From JTS-RE9 sp964649195 (GTDB lineage Bacteria; Planctomycetota; Phycisphaerae; Phycisphaerales; Phycisphaeraceae): DNA of 11,968 nucleotides. A model generated the notes under the pieces. That model saw only the letters and a program-made list of their open reading frames with translations, did no database searches and was not told where the DNA came from. A program made the translations under genes and the position numbers. Positions 1 through 6,537 of this stretch are shown in pieces; the stretch's first letter is position 1, and the number at the start of each line of letters is the position of its first letter. The stretch is taken from NCBI GenBank assembly GCA_964649195.1, contig CAZYPK010000160.1:1-11968 (forward strand), given 5' to 3'.

Positions 1-17
1 CCCCTTGCCTTTCAACT

Positions 18-90
18 CGGAACCCGGAACTCGGAACTCGGAACTTCCCCCCTTCGTGCCTTCGTGCCTCAATCCCTTCGTGCCTTCCCC
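18..90. repeat. Short tandem arrays upstream of waaA (7-bp and 8-bp units)
   Basis: Two adjacent simple arrays fill the start of the window. A 7-bp unit (CGGAACC, then CGGAACT three times) runs from 18 to 45. An 8-bp period array runs from 51 to 90, with exact CCTTCGTG copies at 51, 59 and 75 and degenerate units at 67 and 83. No gene is visible in bases 1-104, so this is the upstream region of waaA or the tail of a gap that begins outside the window. Confidence 0.75.
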
Positions 91-92
91 CT

Positions 93-98
93 TACAAT
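93..98 (+). promoter_or_regulatory. Candidate -10 box of waaA, possibly giving a leaderless mRNA
   Basis: TACAAT matches the TATAAT consensus at 5 of 6 positions and lies only 6 bases before the waaA ATG at 105. With normal spacing, transcription would start at or next to the ATG, so the mRNA would be leaderless. This agrees with the absence of a Shine-Dalgarno sequence. No convincing -35 box is seen, because the expected position falls in the 8-bp repeat array. Confidence 0.35.
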
Positions 99-104
99 CC
101 CGCC

Positions 105-1439
105 ATGCGCCTGTTGCGTGACATGTTGTACGGCCTGGTGATCGCGGTGACGAGTCCGGTGTGGGGGTTGTCGATGCTGCGTTCGGGCAAGTGGCGGACG
201 GATTGGCGCGGCAGGTTCGGGCATGTTTCACGGGAGGGGAGCGAAGCCGCGATCGGCCTGGGGGGCAGGCGGACGGTGATGATTCATGCGGTGAGTCTGG
301 GGGAGGTCAATGCGACGCGCGAGATGGTGCGCCGGTTGGACGAGGAACTTGGCGATCAGGTTCGCATTGTCATCACGGCGACGACGAACACCGGCTTCGA
401 CCGGGCGAAGGAACTCTATGGCGACAAGCTGGCGGTGCTGCGTTATCCGTTCGATTTTTCGCGGAGCGTCGGACGGTTTCTCGATGCGGTGCGGCCTGAT
501 GTCGTGGCGCTGGTGGAACTGGAGGTCTGGCCCAACTTCGTCGAGGCATGTGTGCGACGATCGATCCCGGTCTGCGTCGTCAACGGACGGCTCAGCGAAC
601 GCAGCTTCAGGCGGTATCGACCGGTGCGATGGCTGATGCGGCGCAGCTTTGCGTCGTTGGCGAAGTGCGGCGTGCAGACGGCGGCGTATCGCAAACGATT
701 CATCGGCATGGGGGCGGCGGAGGATCGCGTCATCATCACCGACTCGATGAAATGGGACACGGCGAAGGTCATGGAGCCGACGGAGGTGAAGGGCGTGGAT
801 GAGATGGCGCGGGCGATGGGGATCGATCGCGGCAAGCCGGTGGTGGTGGCGGGTTCGACGGGGCCGGGCGAGGAGGCGCTGCTGCTGAAGGGGAAGCCTG
901 CGGGGGTGCAGTTGGTGCTGGCGCCTCGCAAGCCGGAGCGGTTTGAGGAGGTGGCGGGGGTGATCGAAGGATGGAGCGGTGAAACGGAGCGAACGGGAGC
1001 GAAGCCGCCGGCGGCGGGGGTGGTCAGGCGGTCGCGTCATGCGGATGGGGCCGAGCGTGCGATCGACGGGACGGAGGTTTTTCTGCTGGACACGATGGGT
1101 GAACTGCGCAAGGCCTACGCCCTGGCGGATGTGGTCATCGTCGGGCGCAGCCTGATCGATCTTTACGGTTCCGACCCGATCGAGCCGATCGCCCTGGGCA
1201 GGCCGACGCTCATCGGCCCGCGCTACGGCGACTTCACCGACATCGTTGAGACGTTCAACGGCGAGGAGGGAATCATCGTCACGGACCAGCCCTGGAAGAT
1301 GGCGAGCGAACTGCTCAAGGATCGTGAACGCGCCCGGCAACTGGCGGTCAACGGACGCCGCGTTATCCTGTCCCGCCAAGGCGCGACGGAGCGCCATGTG
1401 CGGATCGTGAAGGATGTGCTGAACAACATGAAAGCATGA
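105..1439 (+). CDS. waaA: 3-deoxy-D-manno-octulosonic acid (Kdo) transferase WaaA/KdtA
   Basis: This 444-residue protein is probably the GT-B glycosyltransferase that moves Kdo from CMP-Kdo to a lipid A precursor at the inner membrane, an early step of LPS assembly. The first ~25 residues form the usual hydrophobic membrane anchor, followed by the Glycos_transf_N domain with HAVSLGE (catalytic Glu67 expected) and LVELEVWPNF. The C-terminal half has VAGSTGPGEE, LAPRKPERFEEV, LLDTMGELRKAYALAD and a nucleotide-sugar-binding region with SDPIEPIALGRPTLIGP. Length is near the family norm. Two stretches look repeat-derived and unconserved: residues ~43-56 and ~295-315, each coinciding with a GGGAGCGAAGCCGC copy. 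The last codons and the stop lie in an AACATGAAAGCA repeat. proB follows 108 bp downstream. The family call is firm; the number of Kdo residues added cannot be told. Confidence 0.93.
   Translation: MRLLRDMLYGLVIAVTSPVWGLSMLRSGKWRTDWRGRFGHVSREGSEAAIGLGGRRTVMIHAVSLGEVNATREMVRRLDEELGDQVRIVITATTNTGFDRAKELYGDKLAVLRYPFDFSRSVGRFLDAVRPDVVALVELEVWPNFVEACVRRSIPVCVVNGRLSERSFRRYRPVRWLMRRSFASLAKCGVQTAAYRKRFIGMGAAEDRVIITDSMKWDTAKVMEPTEVKGVDEMARAMGIDRGKPVVVAGSTGPGEEALLLKGKPAGVQLVLAPRKPERFEEVAGVIEGWSGETERTGAKPPAAGVVRRSRHADGAERAIDGTEVFLLDTMGELRKAYALADVVIVGRSLIDLYGSDPIEPIALGRPTLIGPRYGDFTDIVETFNGEEGIIVTDQPWKMASELLKDRERARQLAVNGRRVILSRQGATERHVRIVKDVLNNMKA
237..257 (+). repeat. Dispersed GGGAGCGAAGCCGC element, copy 1 (inside waaA)
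   Basis: GGGAGCGAAGCCGCGA at 237-252 is identical to 4946-4961, and the match continues to 257 with one mismatch (20 of 21). Here it is read as protein (GSEAAIG region, residues 45-51) just before the conserved HAVSLGE motif of WaaA. Confidence 0.65.
992..1015 (+). repeat. Dispersed GGGAGCGAAGCCGC element, copy 2 (inside waaA)
   Basis: AACGGGAGCGAAGCCGC at 992-1008 is identical over 17 bases to the reverse complement of 11315-11331. It runs into a perfect 12-bp palindrome, GCCGCCGGCGGC (1004-1015). It encodes TGAKPPAAG in a poorly conserved loop between LAPRKPERFEEV and LLDTMGEL. Confidence 0.65.
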
Positions 1440-1546
1440 AAACATGAAAGCAGGAAATGAAGAGAGGCGCGGCATGATGCCTCGTGATCACCATTGAACC
1501 CGCTCCGCATTTCCTGCTTTCCTGCTTTCCTGTTTTTCCGTGCTCC
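1425..1546. repeat. Imperfect long inverted repeat in the waaA-proB gap
   Basis: The gap between waaA and proB is built from purine-rich repeats and their complement. AACATGAAAGCA occurs at 1425-1436 and again at 1441-1452. GAAAGCAGGAAATG (1446-1459) is the exact reverse complement of 1508-1521, where TTTCCTGC units are repeated. The arms can extend imperfectly to about 30 bp. The intervening loop (1460-1507) holds a smaller GAGGC/GCCTC pair (1464-1468 with 1479-1483). The left arm supplies the waaA stop codon. There is no long T-run after the structure, so it is not a clear intrinsic terminator. Confidence 0.6.
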
Positions 1547-1547
1547 C

Positions 1548-2675
1548 ATGCCTTCCACTCCACTTCGACAATCCGTTCTCGCCGCCGCCCGCCGCATCGT
1601 GGTGAAGTTCGGCACGCAACTGCTCACCGGCGGCGATGGTCAGCTCGATGTCGCCTATTTCCGCCGGATCGCGGCCCAGGTCGTAACGCTGCGACAGCGC
1701 GGCTACGAGGTGACCATCGTCAGCAGCGGCGCGATCGGCGCGGGCATCAAGGAACTGGGCCTGGCCAGGCGGCCGCGCGACGTGGCGGAGCTTCAGGCCG
1801 TCGCCGCCGTCGGACAGCGGCGACTGATGACGCATTTTCATGACGCCTTCGCCCCGCACGGGCTGTTTGTCGGGCAGGTGCTGGTGACACGGAATGACTT
1901 TGATGATCGCGTCCGCTACCTGAACATCCGCAACTGCATCGCCCATCTGCATCGGATGAACTGCGTGCCGATTCTCAATGAGAACGACACGGTGGCGGTG
2001 GATGAAATTCGTTTCGGCGACAACGATCAACTGGCCGCGCTGACCTGCAATGCGTTGCGCGCCGATGCGCTGGTGCTGCTGACGGTGGTCAACGGCCTGC
2101 TCGATGACCGGGGCAGGCGCATCGATCTGGTGGAGGATTTCGACGCCGCCGGCGGCCATGTGCGCAGCGAGAAGTCAAAGCTGGGCACCGGCGGCATGTC
2201 GAGCAAGCTCACCGCGGCGCAGCAGGCCACCAGCGCGGGCGAACTGGCGATCATCGCCGACGGACGCGAGCCGGATGTGCTGCTGAAACTGTTCGGCGGC
2301 GATTCGACGGGCATCGGCACGATCTTCGCCCCCGGGCAGAAGAAGCTCGACAGCCGACGCCGATGGATCGGCCTGACCAAGCGGCCGGCCGGCACGCTGA
2401 TGATCGATGACGGCGCAGCTGCGGCGCTGTCACGCGGCAAGAGCCTGCTGCCCGCGGGGATCGTCGAAGTGACCGGCGACTTCGAAAAGGGCGGTGTCGT
2501 GGCGATCGTCAACCGTGCAGGCGTCGAGCTGGCGCGAGGACTGACGAATTACAGCGCGGAAGAAACCCGCCAGATCAAGGGCAAAAAAACCACGCAACTC
2601 GCCCAGGTCATCGGCAGGCTCGCCTATGACGAGGTTGTTCATCGCGATCAGATGGTGGTGACAAAGCCGGCATAG
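1548..2675 (+). CDS. proB: Glutamate 5-kinase
   Basis: This 375-residue cytosolic enzyme phosphorylates L-glutamate to glutamyl 5-phosphate, the first and usually proline-inhibited step of proline synthesis. The amino-acid-kinase domain shows VVKFGTQLL (from residue 18), IVSSGAIGAG (57-66), the substrate-binding NENDTVAVDE with FGDNDQLAAL (from 144) and GTGGMSSKL. A C-terminal PUA domain follows (roughly residues 275-360, with the GLTNYSAEETRQIKGKK stretch). This is the normal two-domain length. The ATG at 1548 is chosen because upstream in-frame codons translate the TTTCCTGC repeat (SCFPAFLFF), which is not family sequence. No Shine-Dalgarno is visible. No proA is adjacent. The gene ends 22 bp before a MITE-like element and converges on argS. 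Confidence 0.95.
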   Translation: MPSTPLRQSVLAAARRIVVKFGTQLLTGGDGQLDVAYFRRIAAQVVTLRQRGYEVTIVSSGAIGAGIKELGLARRPRDVAELQAVAAVGQRRLMTHFHDAFAPHGLFVGQVLVTRNDFDDRVRYLNIRNCIAHLHRMNCVPILNENDTVAVDEIRFGDNDQLAALTCNALRADALVLLTVVNGLLDDRGRRIDLVEDFDAAGGHVRSEKSKLGTGGMSSKLTAAQQATSAGELAIIADGREPDVLLKLFGGDSTGIGTIFAPGQKKLDSRRRWIGLTKRPAGTLMIDDGAAAALSRGKSLLPAGIVEVTGDFEKGGVVAIVNRAGVELARGLTNYSAEETRQIKGKKTTQLAQVIGRLAYDEVVHRDQMVVTKPA

Positions 2676-2696
2676 CGCCTTTCATTTCTTGGAATC

Positions 2697-2875
2697 GACA
2701 AGAGCCGCGACTCAACGAGTCGCGGACGTGAGCGACAAGAATGGAGTGACCATCGCGCAGCGGATCACGGAGCGAGAAAACGATCGGGCGCCGATCGAGG
2801 CTGAAAGAAAAGGGTGCGCTGGGCCATCTCCTCAGGCTGTTTGCGTCCGCGACTCGTTGAGTCGCGGCTCTTGTC
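2697..2875. mobile_element. MITE-like element with 32-bp perfect terminal inverted repeats
   Basis: Bases 2697-2728 are the exact reverse complement of 2844-2875. Each arm also contains its own hairpin: CCGCGACTC-AAC-GAGTCGCGG at 2705-2725 and CCGCGACTC-GTT-GAGTCGCGG at 2847-2867. The 115-bp interior has no convincing gene. The element fills the gap between convergent proB and argS, and its right end overlaps the first two bases of the argS stop codon on the plus strand. No flanking target duplication was found. It could be a non-autonomous mobile element, a REP/BIME-like pair, or a bidirectional transcript-end structure. Only the geometry is certain. Confidence 0.6.
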
Positions 2876-4895
2876 ACATCCGTTCGATCGTTTCGATGCC
2901 CAGGAGGCCCAGGCCTTGCTTGAAGGTTTTTGCGGTGACGTTGCCAAGCCGCAAGCGGCTCAACTTGGTCGCTTCGTCCGGCGCGGTGAGCACAGGACAG
3001 GACTCGAAGAACTTGTGATAGCTCGCGGCCAGATCGTAGAGGTACGCGCACAAGCGGTGCGGCTCCAGACTCTGCGCCACCGAATCGATCACCGCGGGCA
3101 GTTGCAGCAACTTCATCGCGAGCAATCGCTCGGCGACATCCGTGATGATGATCGGCTTGTCGCGCAGGTCGGCCGGGTTGACGGAACCCTTGCGGAAGAT
3201 GCCGTGTACGCGCACGTAGGCATTCTGAATATACGGGGCTGTGTTGCCATCAAAGGCGAGCATGCGGTTCCAGTCGAAAATGTAATCCTTCACACGATCG
3301 CCGCTGAGGTCGGCATACTTGAGTGCGCCGATGCCCACCGCATGAGCGACAGTTTTCCTCTCGATTTCCGGCAGTTCCGGATTCTTTTCGTTGATCACCT
3401 TCATGGCGCGATCGACGGCTTCATCCAGCAGATCGACGAGTTTGACCGTACCGCCGGTGCGAGTCTTGAACGGTTTTTTGTCGGGCCCCAGCACCATGCC
3501 GAAAGGCACATGTTCGAGTTTCACATGTTCCGGCACCCACTTCGCGGCACGCAGCGCCCAGAAGACCATGGCGAAGTGATCGCCCTGCCGGGCATCGGTG
3601 ACATAGATGATGCGGTCGGCGCGCAGGTCGTGAATGCGATACCGCGCGGCCGCAAGATCGGTCGTGGCGTAGAGAAACCCGCCGTCACTCTTGCGAATGA
3701 TCATCGCCTGCGGATTGCCCTCGGCATCTTTGAAGCCGTCGGGATAGAGCACGAGCGCCCCCTGGCTTTCGTGGGCCAGGCCGATCTCGACCATTGTTGA
3801 GGCAACACCTTCAAGCTGGTCGTTGTACTGACTTTCACCGCGCACGTCACCCAGTGTCAATTGCACTCCGAGTCGATCGTAAACCGATTGACACGAGGTC
3901 AGCGAAACATCTACACATTTTCGCCATGCAGCGTATTCCTGGTGATTCTCCGGTTTACTTCCCTGTTGAACAAAAGTCGCAATCAAACTCGGCAGAGATG
4001 CCAGCGGAATTTCACCGAGTCGCCGGTTCCAGACCATTGTCGATCCGGCGAGTTCCAGATCCGTCAACGATGTAGCGAACGTGTATAGCTCCTGAAGTCG
4101 ATTCAAATCAGGGAACTGATGTTCAATATATGGAATGAAGTACTTGTCCCCGCCCGGATCAGTCGCATATGCATCACGGTGCCACGGGACAATTTCATTC
4201 AAGATTAATTGCTCCGCATCACGACGAACCGCTGCTTCGAGCACTGTCTCCTTTGGTCCCGATTTGGGAATCAGACTCAGGGTTGATATCCAACGATCCA
4301 ATTTCGCCTTCTCATTGCGATTAATCGAGACCGCTTCGTACCACAATCCCAACATTACACGTCCAAACTGCGTCCCCCAGTCGCCGACGTGGTTCTGCCG
4401 AATGACCTGATGCTTTTGAAAATCCAAGACGCGCGCGATCGCATCGCCGATGATCGTCGATCGCAGATGGCCGACATGCATTTCTTTCGCGACGTTGGGG
4501 CTGGAATAATCGACCACCACCGTCTGGGCGGGCGATGCCACCGGAACGCCCAGCCGCTCATCGGCGGCCATCGCGTTGATCGCGCCGTTGAGAAAGTTTT
4601 CAGCGAGGCAAAGGTTGATGAATCCGGGGCCTGCGATCTCGATCTTCGAGCAGACATCCCCGAGTTTCACAGCATCGACGATCTTCTGCGCGACATCGCG
4701 CGGCTTCATGCCCACCTGCCTGGCGAGACTCATCGCAAGGTTGGCCTGATAATCACCACGCCCCCCGGAAGTTCCCCCGGAAGCACCCCCGGAAGACGGA
4801 CGGATGAGCGGGTCGATCTTGGCGTAGGCGTCACCGAAGGCGGCGACGACGGCTTGTTGGAAGCGTTCGGTCAGGAGTGAAAGAACATCGGGCAT
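2874..4895 (-). CDS. argS: Arginyl-tRNA synthetase with an enlarged central segment
   Basis: This class I synthetase of 673 residues charges tRNA-Arg in the cytoplasm. Visible parts are the N-terminal Arg_tRNA_synt_N (additional) domain (roughly 1-110), the HIGH signature as HVGH (140-143, in NVAKEMHVGHLRST), NHVGDWGTQFG (168-178), and the KMSK-loop equivalent KPFKTRTGG (474-482). These are followed by the helical anticodon-binding DALR domain (about 555-673), which ends in the typical GLGLLGIETIERM. It is longer than many family members (E. coli about 577). The excess lies mainly between WGTQFG and WRKCVDVSL, where ~145 residues stand in place of about 60. The underlying DNA (about 3885-4350) is much poorer in GC than its flanks. 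A 12-bp tandem repeat encodes an SGG-rich loop near residue 40. The reading frame is intact. The start ATG is preceded by AAGG at a spacing of 8. Confidence 0.95.
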   Translation of the reverse strand: MPDVLSLLTERFQQAVVAAFGDAYAKIDPLIRPSSGGASGGTSGGRGDYQANLAMSLARQVGMKPRDVAQKIVDAVKLGDVCSKIEIAGPGFINLCLAENFLNGAINAMAADERLGVPVASPAQTVVVDYSSPNVAKEMHVGHLRSTIIGDAIARVLDFQKHQVIRQNHVGDWGTQFGRVMLGLWYEAVSINRNEKAKLDRWISTLSLIPKSGPKETVLEAAVRRDAEQLILNEIVPWHRDAYATDPGGDKYFIPYIEHQFPDLNRLQELYTFATSLTDLELAGSTMVWNRRLGEIPLASLPSLIATFVQQGSKPENHQEYAAWRKCVDVSLTSCQSVYDRLGVQLTLGDVRGESQYNDQLEGVASTMVEIGLAHESQGALVLYPDGFKDAEGNPQAMIIRKSDGGFLYATTDLAAARYRIHDLRADRIIYVTDARQGDHFAMVFWALRAAKWVPEHVKLEHVPFGMVLGPDKKPFKTRTGGTVKLVDLLDEAVDRAMKVINEKNPELPEIERKTVAHAVGIGALKYADLSGDRVKDYIFDWNRMLAFDGNTAPYIQNAYVRVHGIFRKGSVNPADLRDKPIIITDVAERLLAMKLLQLPAVIDSVAQSLEPHRLCAYLYDLAASYHKFFESCPVLTAPDEATKLSRLRLGNVTAKTFKQGLGLLGIETIERM
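4762..4797 (-). repeat. 12-bp tandem repeat inside argS, three units
   Basis: Three consecutive 12-bp units that share CCCCCGGAAG on the plus strand begin at 4762, 4774 and 4786. On the coding strand they encode SSGG, ASGG and TSGG (ArgRS residues ~34-45), a flexible loop in the N-terminal domain. The unit length is a multiple of three, so copy-number change would keep the frame. Confidence 0.8.
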
Positions 4896-4945
4896 GGAGA
4901 GGCCTTGTGAGGATACGGAAGAGACCGGGTAGGGTCGGCAGGTGG

Positions 4946-4968
4946 GGGAGCGAAGCCGCGAGCGGCTT
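4946..4968. repeat. Dispersed GGGAGCGAAGCCGC element, copy 3 (sulfatase-argS gap)
   Basis: This intergenic copy carries a complete small hairpin, AAGCCGC-GA-GCGGCTT (4953-4968), and shares 16 identical bases with copy 1 in waaA. It overlaps the first two plus-strand bases of the sulfatase stop codon and lies 51 bp before the argS start. A terminator role is possible, but there is no T-tract on the minus strand after it. Confidence 0.6.
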
Positions 4969-6430
4969 AGTTTGGGGGCAGGGGGATTTCGAGTTGGTTG
5001 GTGACCGGTTCGAGGGTTTTGCGGTGGGCGTCGATCAGGGCCTGGATCTCGGCGATTTTTTGCGGGTGCTGTTTGGCGAGGTCGTGTTTTTCGCCGGGGT
5101 CGTTGTCGAGGTTGTAGAGCCTGGGTTCAGGCGGCGTGGTGCGGGTCTTGGGGTCGCTGCCGTAGCTGCCATGAAGAATGAAGTGGGCCTTCCACGGGCC
5201 GATGCGGGCGGCATAGACGCTTTCGCCCCGGTAGTAGAGCATCGACTCGCGCGGGCTGGGCTTGCCTTGCGTGATGACGGGCGAGAGGTCGTGGCCATCG
5301 AGCTTCCGATCGCCGGGCGGCTTGCTTGCGGCCAGGGCGGCGAAGGTGGGCAGAAGGTCAAGCGTGGAGCCGAGGTCGGTGACGACGGCGGGCTTGATGA
5401 CGCCGGGCCAGTGGAAGATGGCGGGCACGCGGTGGCCGCCTTCCCAGGTGGTGCCCTTGCCATCGTGCAGCAGGCCGGCCGATCCGCCATAGATGCCATA
5501 GGGAAGCCACGGGCCGTTGTCGCTGGTGAAGACGATCAGCGTCCGCTGATCGAGTTTGGTTTCGGCAAGCGTGGCGAGGATGCGGCCGACCTCGTGATCG
5601 ATCTCCTCGATGACATCACCATAGAAACCCCGCCGCGACTTCCCGCGCATCTCAGGCGAAGCGAAAAGCGGCACGTGGGGCAGATTGTGGGCCAGGTAGA
5701 TGAAGAAAGGTTTCTCCTTCTTTTCGCGGATGATCTTGATCGCTTCATCGGTGTATCGGCGGGTGATGGTGTTCTGATCGGCGGGGCGTTCGATGACGTC
5801 CTTGTCGCGGAGGAGCGGGACGTTCCACCAATTGAAATCAGGATCATCGCGGGTCATGGCGTTGCGCGGCGCGGCGGGGGTCCGGTCCATGTCGTTGGAA
5901 TAGGGGATGCCGAAGTAGCTGTCGAATCCATGCTCGGTGGGGAGGAACTGCGGGAGGTGGCCCAGGTGCCACTTGCCGATGGCGTGGGTGGCGTAGCCTG
6001 CGGATTTGAGGAGTTCGGGGATGGTGATTTCGGAGGCGGGGATTCCGCCGCCGGAGTTGGGGAAGAGGACGCGCCGCTTGTCGGACGCCATGCCGGAGCG
6101 CACGGGGTAGCGGCCGGTGAGCAGCCCGGCGCGGCTGGGGGTGCAGACCGATTCAGGCACATAGAACTGCGTCCACCTCTGCCCCTGCGCCGCCATGCGG
6201 TCGAGGTTGGGCGTGCGGATGGTGGGATGGCCGAAGCAGCCCAGGTCGCCGTAGCCCAGGTCATCGGTGAAGATGACGATGATGTTCGGACGCGGATGGG
6301 CCTCTTCGCACAGCGCCTGATTCAATGAGAGATCGCACAGCAGCAGGCCCAGGACGGCAAGAACGAGTGCGGCCAATGGATGTGGCGGAAATCCCTGCTT
6401 TCGCGGGGCCGGTTTGTCTGATGAAGTCAT
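4967..6430 (-). CDS. Secreted arylsulfatase A-type sulfatase
   Basis: This 487-residue protein of the formylglycine sulfatase family hydrolyses sulfate esters. An N-terminal basic stretch and a hydrophobic core (residues ~19-32) indicate export; a Cys at 41 leaves a lipoprotein possible. Metal-binding DD (56-57) is in IVIFTDDLGYGD. The nucleophile Cys96 is in CTPSRAGLLTGR, the C-x-P-S-R signature converted to formylglycine. Also visible are GKWHLG (152-157), HNLPHVPL, SDNGP (303-307, metal ligands) and DGKGTTWEGGHRVP (323-336). The C-terminal sulfatase region ends with LYNLDNDPGEKHDLA. Such enzymes are abundant in planctomycetes that degrade sulfated polysaccharides, but the substrate cannot be read from sequence. 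No maturase lies nearby. AGGAA at spacing 7 precedes the ATG, and a good sigma-70 promoter lies upstream. argS follows 71 bp downstream on the same strand. Confidence 0.94.
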   Translation of the reverse strand: MTSSDKPAPRKQGFPPHPLAALVLAVLGLLLCDLSLNQALCEEAHPRPNIIVIFTDDLGYGDLGCFGHPTIRTPNLDRMAAQGQRWTQFYVPESVCTPSRAGLLTGRYPVRSGMASDKRRVLFPNSGGGIPASEITIPELLKSAGYATHAIGKWHLGHLPQFLPTEHGFDSYFGIPYSNDMDRTPAAPRNAMTRDDPDFNWWNVPLLRDKDVIERPADQNTITRRYTDEAIKIIREKKEKPFFIYLAHNLPHVPLFASPEMRGKSRRGFYGDVIEEIDHEVGRILATLAETKLDQRTLIVFTSDNGPWLPYGIYGGSAGLLHDGKGTTWEGGHRVPAIFHWPGVIKPAVVTDLGSTLDLLPTFAALAASKPPGDRKLDGHDLSPVITQGKPSPRESMLYYRGESVYAARIGPWKAHFILHGSYGSDPKTRTTPPEPRLYNLDNDPGEKHDLAKQHPQKIAEIQALIDAHRKTLEPVTNQLEIPLPPN

Positions 6431-6471
6431 GGTTGGATTCCTGATGTGGAGCCGATCGGTCTTTCCGCCGC

Positions 6472-6500
6472 AGTATCGGCCTTGAACGCGATGCGGTCAA
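6472..6500 (-). promoter_or_regulatory. Sigma-70-type promoter of the sulfatase gene
   Basis: On the minus strand, TTGACC (6500-6495; 5 of 6 matches) is separated by exactly 17 bp from GATACT (6477-6472; 4 of 6). It reads toward the sulfatase ATG at 6430 and lies in the 107-bp gap after the lipoprotein gene, so the sulfatase need not depend on read-through. Confidence 0.5.
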
Positions 6501-6537
6501 TGGTTCGCATTGGCGTATTCGGATGGGGCGTGTCCCG

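Noticed and set aside
228..1475. 415-codon minus-strand open frame across waaA
   Set aside because: It is antisense to a clearly recognised gene, and its His/Arg/Pro-rich translation resembles no family. It reflects GC-rich codon use on the other strand.
2689..3018. Small plus-strand gene across the MITE-like element
   Set aside because: It runs from the repeat into the complement of argS, and its sequence is explained by the inverted arms.
2814..3800. 328-codon plus-strand open frame opposite argS
   Set aside because: It is the complement of well-conserved argS motifs and has no recognisable domain.
4877..6328. 483-codon plus-strand open frame opposite the sulfatase
   Set aside because: The Gly/Val/Asp-rich translation has no family features, and the opposite strand carries every sulfatase motif.
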